Source: Oscillatoria sp. SIO1A7 (GTDB taxonomy: Bacteria > Cyanobacteriota > Cyanobacteriia > Cyanobacteriales > Laspinemataceae). From it: a DNA stretch of 64,000 bases. Shown piece by piece: positions 17,727 to 29,700 of the stretch (position 1 is its first letter; each line of letters starts with the position of its first letter). Location of the stretch: assembly GCA_010672965.1 (NCBI GenBank), contig JAAHFN010000007.1, positions 265,145 through 329,144 on the forward strand, read 5' to 3'. The position numbers and the translations under genes are program-made. The notes below the pieces were generated by a model. The model worked only from the letters and a program-made list of their open reading frames with translations, had not been told where the DNA came from and did not search any database.

Positions 17727-20700
17727 ATGTCTAACGGAGCCATCAAAAATCTCAAAGAGCTAGCCGATCGCCTGAAGCAGCAGGTAGCGGAAACAGGTCA
17801 GATAACCCTGGATGGGTCAATTTTATCGGAGCGAGTGGCCAAGGCGATCGGCAAGCAACTGCTGCGCAAAAATCTTATCTTGCAAGTTAATAACCCTGCA
17901 GTAATCCCAGACAAACCCACCACGGAGCTGAGCTTTTCCGCCACAACACCCAATAATTTTGACGATACTTTCTTAAATTTATCGAATAAGAGCGTCAGTC
18001 CCATCGCCTTCACAATGACTGGAGGCGAGATTAACTTTACGATGACAGTCCTGCTGGGGGACAAATGGTCGTTTGGTCAGAGCTACGAACAACTGGCCTA
18101 CAGTTCCCTAGATGACGTAACCTTAACTGGGGCAAAGTTAGAATTTCAAACTAAGGGCGATCGCGCTGCAAAATCCGGGCAACAAAAATCCGGGCAACAA
18201 AAATCCGGGCAACAAAAATCCGGGCAAGAGGATTATGGAGTTCTCAATTTTTCCTCTGGGTTGAGCTTGACCGGCTCTAACAATCCTTTAGCGCCAGTAA
18301 TAGAGTTAATTCCAGGGGCAAAAGAAAAATCTCTGACCTTGAACGGGAGTATAGATGAAAGCGATCGCGGTCCTACCTTCGACTTGCAAGGGGATTTGGG
18401 CTTGTCCATGCCAAACTTGGGATTTTTGCGTTTATACAATCCTTGGGTAGGCATGAAAGCCTTCTATATTAATAACGAGGAAACCCAAAACAAGCAAAAG
18501 CAAACTAACCAAACAAGCAGCAATACTAAGCTAGCCAAGAAGGATTCTGGCAATTGGTCTGTTTATCCTTTCTTTTATGTTGGCGCTAATATCGATATTC
18601 ATAGCAAGAAGGAGCGAGTCGATCTGAGGGTCGAGATATCGCGGCTCAAAAATAGCAATGAAGTCTGGATCGGTATCGTGCCTGAAGAGCCCGTTGACAC
18701 CAGCATCGGCAATACGATCGCTCTGATGGGCGATGTGGCTGGCTTGGATAATCTCTTTAAGAGCGACTATGCTAAGCAGTTCAAACAAAACTATCTAGAT
18801 ACTATTGCCCTCAAGTCATTTAGCGCTGGTTATGACTATTCTGGCAAAAACATAACTCTAGTATCGGCGGAGGTGGGAACCCTTAAGCCCTGGAAAATAT
18901 TTGACGATGATTTTAGCGTTGACTTTGACCTCCAGTGGCTTATTTTCAATCCCAGTAGCAAGCAGCCGAGTACCTCCGGCTATCTGACGGCAGAGTTTGC
19001 CTTCAAGGAAGATTTTATCTTCGACGTAACCGTAACGATTCCAGATTTTGTGATTTCTGGTAAGTACGCCGGAGAGCCAGTAAAACTTTCATTCGCCCAG
19101 CTCAGCCAAAAACTTTTCGGCGGGGATCTCTTCGTGCCGGCAGACTTGCAGATTGAGTTCGACGATTTCTACATTGTCGCCGCACCAGAACAGAAAAACT
19201 ACAGCCTCAAAATAGCGGCCAGTGCTAGTTTCAGTTTGTTTGGCACGCAACTGCTCGCCCTCAAAAATGCCGTACTCAATGTCGATAGAGAATATAAAGC
19301 CGGCCAGAAACCGAGCCTGAGCGCGACGATGGATGGGATTGTCGGTCTCGGGTCGTTCGATTTCCAAGTACATGCGGTTATTAGTAGCGATCGCGATACC
19401 GAGTTTGAAATCCACATGGTCAACGAAACCGTTGGCAGCTTGCTCGGGCATTTAGTAAGTTTGGTAGATCCTTACTACGAACTAACCCTAGAGGAACCTT
19501 GGGATAAACTAAATAGCATTAGCCTCGACGAGCTAGTGCTGAAGGTTAACATAACCAAAGGAACGGCGAGCGTCAGCTATCCCATCGGCTTAGACTTAGG
19601 ATTTATCGACATTGACTCCATCGGCCTGACTTATCAAAAGGCGCAAAAAGATAAAGAAACCGGAACTATTAAACCCAGCGTCGTTCAGATTTCTCTAGCT
19701 TGTAGATTCCTAGGCGAGAGCTACGGTACGGACAATCCCTTGGCTTGGGAGCCGATGAACGAGGCACCGCCAGCCGTCCCCGGTCAAGGCAAGTCTGCCT
19801 TCGATCTGCAATACCTCGGTCTGGGGCAGCATGTCTCGCCAATAACCGGCGACCTCGAAACTATTAACGGCATTATCGAAGAGATGCAAAAGTCGATGGT
19901 GCCCGCTGGGGACAGCTCCCAGAATCCGGCGAAGCTTCCCGGCATCCAATTCAATGCCGATAGTAATTGGCTGATAGGGGCGGAATTCACAGTTATTAAA
20001 ACCGTAACTATTAGTGCTATTTTCAATGACCCCGACCTCTACGGCATCCGCGTGGTGCTGGGAGGAAAGAAGGCTAAGTCTTTTGCCGGTTTGGCTTTTG
20101 AGATTTTATATAAAAAAGTAACGCCTACTGTGGGGCTGTATCATCTAGAGCTGACTCTGCCCGAGGCAATGCGCCAGTTAGAGTTTGGCGAAGTTTCGCT
20201 GACTCTGCCCGTGGTCACTATAGATATCTATACTAACGGTAACTTCCGCATTGATTTTGGCTTTCCCAAAGGTCTGGATTTCTCCCGCTCTTTCTGCGTT
20301 CAGGTTTTCCCCTTCGTCGGCTATGGCGGTTTTTACTTCGCATTGCTGGATGGCGCTACTTCCAGAAAAGTGCCGCAAATTAGTAACGGCTCTTTCCATC
20401 CGGTTATCGAGTTCGGTCTCGCCCTCAGCTTGGGTGTTGGCAAAACTATCGAAAAAGGTCCTCTGTCTGCCGGTTTCAGTCTCACGGCGATCGGTATATT
20501 AGAAGGAGTTCTGGGCTGGTTTGAACCGAGCGAACTTGCAGTTCAGAGCGATACTTACTACTGGGTACGAGGTACTATAGCTCTCTGCGGCAAGCTATAT
20601 GGTACGGTCGATTTCAAAATAATCAAAGTTAGCGTTGAGGTGGTGGTCTATGCCAGCGTCACTTTAACTATTGAATGCTACGAACCGATTTATATCGACC

Positions 20701-23700
20701 TCAAAGCGGGAGTGTCGGTGAAAGCGTCGGTGAAGATTGTCTTTGTCACGATTCATTTCTCGTTCCATCTTACTTTGCACGAAAGCTTCAAGATTGGCTC
20801 GAAGAGTACGCCACCTTGGAAGGTTATCCCCGGTGGAGCTAGTAAGAGTCTGGCGGCGGCTTCGGTTCCCAAAGTTGCGCCTCGGCTTGCGGCTCCAGTG
20901 CTTGCTACAGCTCGCCAATTGGCAGATGCGCCGGCGGACTTGCCTGTGGTGATGGCGAAAAAGATACCAGCAAATTCCCCTGTAGGTATGCCGGGAAATA
21001 TCGCTGCCAGTAACGCTACAAGTGCCGCTGCCAGTTCCGCCGCCAACACCGGTGCCAACACCGCTGCAAACACCGCTGGGTTTGTGGAGCGACCTTCGGC
21101 GGCTTCTTTGGCGAGAATGCTCGATCGCTCCCGAGCGGTGGAAACTATCGAGCTGGTTATGATTCCGGCTTTCACGATCGCCCGGGATAGCGCGCTCCTA
21201 AGTCCTTCTTCAAATGGCACGTCAAATGGCGATGGACAAAGCGATAACCAGAGCGTCCAATGCGCGATGATGCTGGTGTTGGAAAATTCAATCCATCAAG
21301 AAGCCAAAAAGGCAGATGAAATCAAGGGTCGGGTTACTAATGCTAGCGCGCCTTTTAACCAATTAATCCAACGGTTGCTAGCTTGGGCGATCGCCAGCTT
21401 ATCCGGTTCTGAGAGTTCTGAGAGTTCTGGCAGTTCTGGCAGTTCTGGCGGTTCCGACAGTTACGACAATAACGTGACCGCAGCTCAGCTCCAGCATATC
21501 CACGATGTCTTAGCCGACAACTCCATCGAAGAAACTCTCTTTTCTTACGAGAGCTTAGTTCAATTCTTAAGCGATAATTTCAAGCTGCAAATTACCGGGG
21601 ACAGAACCCAGGAACGAAGCGGCACGATTTTCCCGATGCTTCCGGCTTTAACCCTAACCCCCGCCGGAGGACAGGAAATCGACTTTGCCAGTTACAATCC
21701 CGTTGACGAGGACTACTTGCAGAAAATAGATGCATATCTCAAGCAACTGCAAGTTAATTATGAAAATAGCGTAGAAAAAGATTACAACCAGAAGCAAAAC
21801 GCTGACTATGGCGGGGAGGCAGCAAACCAGGGCGATCTTTGGCAAGGAGAAAGTCTGCCGTCAATGGCAACGGTTATTTTCCAAAACTATTTCCTGCTCT
21901 TAGCTCGCTCCGCCGTTCAGTCGGCAATCCAATTGCTGATGGCTTATCCCTATAATCTCCAGGCCGACCAAAGTATAGAGGATATTGCCAGTTCTTTTTC
22001 AATTCCCGCTCTAAATTTTGTTGCCACCAACCAATCTGCACCGGGTATTCTCAAACAAGGAGTGCGGCTTGCGATTGAAGGGGTAGAGTACCAGGTCAAG
22101 AATGGCGACACTTTCACCAGCATTGCCCGAGAATTCGATGGGTCGGGGAACTTGGCAACGGCGCTGCTACAAGGGAATCTAGATAAGCCCGTTCTCCAGA
22201 GCGGTGCCAGCCTTAATTTGCAGTTTGAGGCAGGGCATCGAATTCAATATATTACTCAGGCGGGGGATACGATTCGGCTCGTCGCTAGTTTCTTCCAAGT
22301 TCGTCGGATGGAGCCGTCGGCTTGGAACCAACTTAGCGGGCTTAATCCGTTAGTCGAGGATATTATTAAAGAAAATAGCGATCGCTTCCAGCAACAGTAC
22401 GAGAAACCATTAACCGCCAGTACGATTATTCCCGATGGCTTCGCGATCGCTTTGCCAGAAGGATACGTCTCTTCCAATGGTCGTGTTGCCAAAAACCGCG
22501 ATACGGTACTCCAGGTGGCAGCGATGTTGCTGGTCGATCGGAGCAATGCTTACGATCTGCTGCTGAGTCCGATAGTTAATGGCATCCGCAGCCTGAATGG
22601 CAATTTGCAGAATGTTTCCCCCGATCGCCCTCTGACAGCAGGAGCGAATATTTCTATTCCCGCTTTTGACTATATAGTCCGAGAGGGAGATACTTTGCAG
22701 GCGATCGCTGGCAAGTTTGGCATCGAAGAGAGCAACTTGAACGGTATAGTCGCGAACCTGGAGAAGTTGCTGAAAGTTTTAGCGACTCTAGAGATTCCTC
22801 AGTTCGACTATCAAATAGGCGACTCGGATACCTTCAAGAGCATTGCTGGCAATTTCAATTTAACTCTAGAAGCCCTAACCGCAAGCATTGCCAGTCAGAA
22901 AGATATTTTTGTGGTCGATGGAACCATTACTATTAGCGAGGTTCCGGTGCGTGCGGTTGCCCAGCTCGTTACCGACCTCTGCAACAACGGCGAGTTTAAC
23001 AATATCGCTGCTATGGTCTCGCGCTTCCTGCTGCACGGGCTGCGCTTGCCGGTAAAAGAAGCGATCGCTCCCGTGGCTGCAGTGGCGGTGGAGAACAGCG
23101 CGACTCTGAAGACTGCCCCGCTTTACGAGTTAATCGGCCAGCAATTCTCGCTTCCCAACCCCTTACCCGCCGACTATAAAATAGAGTTTGCCAACACAGG
23201 CGCAGTCGATTGGATAGAGTTCCAGACGAACCAGCAAACTACAAATAGTTTGGAGATAGCAGTCAGCGATCGCGAAGCAGAATTAATTGGCGAGCTGGAA
23301 AAGGCGACTTTCTCTCCGAATATTACTCGCTTGCAACGCTTGCTTCTGGCTCGCGAAACTCCCAATCGCTATTCCCTGCAAAAAGAGATTTCCTGGCAAT
23401 GCGCGCTTTTGCCGCAAAAAACCTGCTTGAGTGCGAGCGGTCAGAAGGCGGGAACGCCTACTATCTGGCCTTTCCCAGAAACTTTCGATCGCCAAGTTGC
23501 CAATATCTCCGAGTCCGCTCTAATTTATGAATTGGCCGTTGGCACTAAGAAGTCCTCTTTGGAGCCGATGTCAACTTCGGAGGTAAATTGCTATCTCTGG
23601 GGAACTTTAGTCGATATTGTAGTGCGGACGATTCCCGACGAGCAGTCCGAGGGAACTCTAAGCAACCGTTACGAACTGTTCGGCGCTGCCCAGAAAGGAC

Positions 23701-26700
23701 GCCAGCAACTGCAAAAAGTTTGGGAATATCTCAAGGGGACAGGCGGGACGCCCGTCCTACGAGGGGATACGCAAGGGGAGACGCAAGGGGAGACGCAAGG
23801 GGAGACGCAAGGGGAGACAGGCGAGACGCCCGTCCTACGAGGGGAGACGCAAGGGGAGACGCAAGGGGGGACAGGCGAGACGCCCGTCCTGCAGGATATC
23901 GAGGTTGATTTGTTGCTGCTTTATAAACCCAATCCGACTAGCAGCAATTCTAATGGTTTGGTGTCGGAGGTTCTGCAAAGCGATCGCACTTTTGTTCTCA
24001 AGACCAATCTTTCTACCCAGAGCCAGAGCGAGCCTTCATTCGCTTTTAATGCAGCGATGGATGCTGGTGCTGCTGCTGACTATAGTGCTGCGATCGCAAA
24101 CCCGCAAGAGTTTATCAAGTTAATCTGGGAAGCAAGCGTGGTGCGTTCCGGCGGCTTCTATCTGAATTTCGCCGACCAAGATGGCAACGGCTTGCCCGAA
24201 TATCTCTTTGCCCAAGGCACCGAGACGACTCTTTCGCTACTAATCCTGATTAAGAATCCCAAGGAATCGGCGAAGCATCCGCATATCCATCGGATGCACA
24301 ATTGCGCTGTGGTCGGGGACAATATAGATTCGTCTAAGTCCAATCTATTTATCCAGCCGATTACTCACATCGTTGCCAAAAACGATAGTCTCAACAAGGT
24401 CAAGCAGGAAATCGCAACTAATTATAATTACCAGATATCGGCGGTGGAGCTGGCGCAAGCAAACCAAGATACAGTTAATCTGCTTTTGCCCGGGGCGCAG
24501 CTCGGTTACGGCAGCGGCAAGAATTATACGATTGAGTATGGCGATACTTTCGCTAGCGTCGCCGCAAAGCAGAAGACAACTGTGGAAGCGATCGCTACCA
24601 ATAGTGACGACGAGCCTATCCTCGAACCCGGTTGGCTGATGCAGCTAGCACCGAATCAAATGCATCTCTCGGCAACAGTGCCCCCCGGTAATGTCGGTTT
24701 TTATATCGCTCGCCCGGATCCAGATCCCGATAACAGCCAAAATCCATCCGGCCAAGAGTTGGTTAATAATCTATTCCAACTGCTGGGTTACGGAATTGCC
24801 GATAACTCCTACTTTAAAGCCAGCGGCGAAGGCTTGCCAGTCGGTCCGTTACAGAGCCAAGACGATAGCACCGATGGCGTTAATAATAAGGATATAGGAG
24901 ATGACGACTGGAACTACAAGCAGGTTTTGCCTGCGTACCGATTTGCGAAAAATGCCCCAGTTCCATCGCCTTTGGTTCGGCACCAAAATATCCTGCCCGC
25001 CCCCGAGGCCAGTCCCTATCTGGGTATAGCGCCAAACTCCCAAGTATCGATTCACTTTGATTTCAACGATATCTATGGCAATCGCCTCAATCTAAAAGAG
25101 TCCGTCGATTCCCTCGATATTCCCATCGGTTATTTCGACGCGATAATCAGTATCGATAATTGGCCGAGCGTCGCCAGCGCTTACCATTTCAAGCTAGTTG
25201 AGAAAAAACCGACTTGCAAGATAGAGCTTGATTTCCAGATGGGACGCTATGTTGCCGGTCTTGGCAATACCTATGACAGCAGTATCAAAAGTGCCCTTGC
25301 CGCTCGCGATCGCTTCCAGGAAATTTATTACCAAGTACAGCAGCCGGATTTGGCTTTTCGCCTGCGTACCTCCCTGGTTCATCCCCTGCCCAGCAAGAAC
25401 AGCCCCAATCCCGAGTTAACGCCTTATCCTATAGAAAAGGAACTTTTGGTTGAATTTGTCAGCGCTATTTATGCATTCCTGAGCGCGGCGAGCATGCTGA
25501 AGGACTGGAAGCAGGCGACTGGCAATTCTGCAACATTAAGCCAGGTGGCCGCAGACTACCAGCTTGGGGCTACGGAGCTGAGTCGCGCTAATAGCAGCCT
25601 GCTAGCCAGCGACCTTTTCCAAGCCAAGACCCTGCGCATTCCCGCTTTCTACATTTTTAAGCAAAACGATACGATAGAGCGTTCTGGGTTGAGCGATGCT
25701 CAAATCGAGCAAAACCAGAATGTCCTGTTGAATCCCGATGTGGTTATTGCTACCAAAGAGCGCAGCTATAGTTTAAAAGACGATCGCAAGGGCAGTCAAA
25801 ATAATAACTCCCTGCGGGCGATCGCTACGGAAACATTGGCTACGGCGATCGGGCTAGCGGAAGCGAATAAAACCCATTGGCTGACTCCGGGTACTAAGCT
25901 ACTCGTCGGGACTGTCAGCCTAGAAGTCGGCCGGGGAGATACTCTAGAGTCGATGGCTGGCAAGTTTAGCAATAATAGCAAGACGGTTACTGTTGCCGAT
26001 GTCGCCGCCAGCAACCAAGATGTAGTTAATATCTTCGATCGCAGCAAACAAGCTACTTTGGTTGTCAACGACTATATTATCCAGTCTGGGGATAGCTTCG
26101 GTTCCTTGGCTCCGGCTTACGGCTCGGTTGCAGAACTAATCGACAAAAACAAGAAACTCCCCAACATCTTCCCTATCGGTGCGGCTTTGCTGGCCAGCAC
26201 TACAAGCTACAGCATAGAATCGGAAGATACTCTGGCCAGTATTGCCCGGGGACATAATATTAGTCTCGATGAGTTGGTGCAACAAAATCAGCTCGTGCCT
26301 TTGCAAGCAGGAGTCGAACTATCTATTCCCGACCAAGTTATTATCGACCCGACTGCTAGCAACTTCCCGGGTATTGATACGGGCAGGAATCTCTCTTTAG
26401 CGGAGATTGCCAATGCCAATCAATTAACAGTCCTCGGTCTCGTCCAGGCGAACCGCTCTCTACGGGGTTTGCTGCGAGAGAATGCAACGGTTAGCTATCA
26501 GGGCAAACAAGTTACTATCGGCGCAAACGACACTTTCATTACTTTGGCTGCTAAGTTTGTCTCCCAAGGAGCGAGCCTGACATTAGAAGCGATCGCCGGC
26601 ATTCCCGAATTCGCTAACGCCAAAAACTTACTGACTAGCACTGCCAAGATGCTGCCGCCGCCGAACTCGGTTCCCCTCTCTATTGCTATTGCCGACAAGC

Positions 26701-29700
26701 CGGTAAATCCCAAGAAGATTTTCCCGGTGTCTGTAGAGGTAGAAATGTATCGCGACCCCGGCCTAATCGATCCAGACTTTGCCAATGTCAGCAACGTGCG
26801 CCAAGTTCGGACTGCGATCGCTCCCTACGCCCAAGAGGATGCCCAAGGAGCTAACTCGCCCAATTCGCCCAATTCGCCCAATTCGCCCAACTCACCCAAT
26901 TCGCCCAACTCGGCTAACTCGACCAAAACTTTAAAGCAATTTGCGATAGATTTCGAGGCCGCTTTCCCAGGACTGAAGGCAGCGACAGGAAAGCAGACCG
27001 AAAACCAAGACCAGACCCAAGCGAAACAAATTTGGGCTGTGGACTTCCGGGAGGATGGCGGCATCGCCTTTAATATTGAGAAGGCTCAAACCGATAAAGG
27101 CCAAACCGTCGATCCCCCCAAACCCCCCTTAAAAACGCCATCGGCTTCCTTGCCCGCTTCCTTGCCCCCCCTTACAAAAGGGGGGGTTTGGGGGGGATCC
27201 TCTGCAACTGCTTTTGACCGCACCGATCGCAATCCTAATGCTCGCTATTTCGCCCTGATACCTTTGGCAAATGCTCTGCTAGCGGAGTCCGATGTCAATA
27301 TCAAACCTTATATTAGCGGTAGCGGTTTGGGCAATACTCCCGAGAAGCGCAACTTCCAGGCCGTTGACTTGGATGTTTGGGCGCGGGATTTTCTAGCCGC
27401 CGTCGATCTATTCTTATCGCCAGCTTATGCAGTTCCGGCTTATGAGTTGGATGCCGCTGCTTTTGAAAAGGTGGTGGAACATAAAGGCAATTTGGCGGAG
27501 GCGATCGTCCAAGGGCTGGAAACCATTCTCGAAGATTCGCAAAATGCCAAAGACATTGCAGAGGCCAAAGCCGCCGCCCGAGAAGCATTGCAGCAGCGCC
27601 TGTTAGTCCAGATGTCCGCTGCCTATGAAGTGGATGCGATAGTGCAACTGCCGGTATCGGTAACTTCGCCCTATTCGGACGCGGGGACAGCACCGAGGCT
27701 GTCGGGGAAACCAGTGGCGATCGCCAAGCAGCTCCAGTCCCAGAGCATACCGGCAAACTACAGCATTTCCACGGCAAAAATGCCCCTAGCCAACGGCACC
27801 TCGGAGCTGACATTTTTGCTAGATGTCAAAGATCCGAGTATCGAAAGCGAGCTTAACTTGGATTTGAACTACGCCGTCAACGAAGTCGAGTACGATATCA
27901 AGAATGTCAGCAACATTGAAGATTACCAAGACTCGTCCTGGCTGACCTTCATCATTCCCATCGGCAGTTCCGAAGACGGATTGGCAGAGCGAGCGAAAAT
28001 CGGCCAACTCAATATTCCCATTCCCTTGCGGGCTTATCCAGAACCGCCGTCGCCGGTCAAGCAGAATGGAGAATATCCGACGGTCAATCCCGATGCTTCG
28101 CTCCAGGAAAAAATAGCAACTCTCAAAACCTGGGATTATAAGTTTGCGTTTGAACATCAGAATGCAGCCCAGGACACTTTATATTTGACAGTCAAGTTTA
28201 ACGACAGCCAGCAACCCGCCAGCTTCCTGCTTGCCGAAGACGAAGAACCGAACCTGTTCGAGGCGCTGGCTCAGTTCGTATCTGTATATCCTGCGGTCAA
28301 AGACGATCTCGCCCTTTTGCCGCAGCTCTCTCCGGGTCAGCAAAGTCCCAAGGCATTAAAGGCAGTTGAAACTTTGGCAACTTTGGTCGGGCAAGTATCT
28401 GGAGCGTGGCAGAAATACCGCGCTTTGCCTGAAGCTGATGAGGAAGCGATCGCAGCGCCCAAGCTTTCCTACGAGTATAAGATGGAGCTGCCCGCCCAAG
28501 GCGATGGCAACCAAAGCGATAGCAACCAAAGCGCCCAAGGCGATCGCGCCCAAGTCGATCGCGCGATCGCTCTGACGCAACTGAAAAATCCCCCTTACTT
28601 ATGGCCGTCGGCAATATACGCGCAAGTGCCCGACGGCAAGGGAGACTTTACTTCTTATGAGTTTTCGCCACCGTCGCCGATTCCTCCAGGTGCCTCGCAG
28701 ATTAACTATACTTCCTCAGACACTACGCCTCCAGCTTCAAGGTATGAATTGGTATTCAGCGACTTGGAAATTATCCAGACTCAGAATGCTTTGGGCGGCG
28801 TCTGGGTGACCCGGAACGAGAACTTGGGCAAAGATATCGGCGAATCGGTTAACCCCAATTTCATTTATCGGACGGCGATCGCCTATTTCGCCAACAAATT
28901 TACTCCTCTCATCCGAGATCGGGAAATTATCGACATCAAACAGGAAAGCGAAGCTCTAGCTCCTGCTTTAGCTAAATTGTTTGGCTACCTGTTTGCCAGC
29001 GATGGAGATTATGGCGCTGTCAAAGTGAAACTCAGTTCTCGCTATGGCTACGAGTTGGTGCTGCCCGAGCCAGAAGCTACGGAGCTGGCAGACTCCAGCA
29101 GCGACAATAGCTCCAGCCCGGACGAGCTGGTGACATTTCTACCGATTTTGCTCCTGCACCCCTTCGATTTCCAACAGGCTCCGGCGTGGCAGGCTTCTTT
29201 CGTTAAAAATCTGACTGCAGCCCTGAATAAATGGCAAAAGGCCAGCAACCCAGCCAAGCAGAAAGGCGGTTATTACTTCGATATCGATTTCTATTCGACT
29301 TCCGACGATGCGGCGAATCAACCGCTATTGGATATCAAAAATCTACGCTATCAGCTTTTTGAGGCAGGTTCTTCTAAAAACGATGCGAGTTCTTCTGGCG
29401 GCGATCGCTTTGGTACTTTTATCGCCGTTCCAGATTCTCCCAGCCCAGATTCTCCCAGCCCAGATTCTCAAGTGACAGATTCTCAAGTGACAGATTCTCC
29501 CGGCCCAGATTCTCAAGTGACAGATTCTCCCGGCCCAGATTCTCAAGTGACAGATTCTCCCAGCCCAGATTCTCCCGGCCCAAATTCTCCAAGTCCAGAT
29601 TCTCAAGTGACAGATTCTCAAGTGACAGACTCTCCCAGCCCAGATTCTCCCGGCCCAAATTCTCCAAGTCCAGATTCTCCCGGCCCAGATTCTCCCGGCC

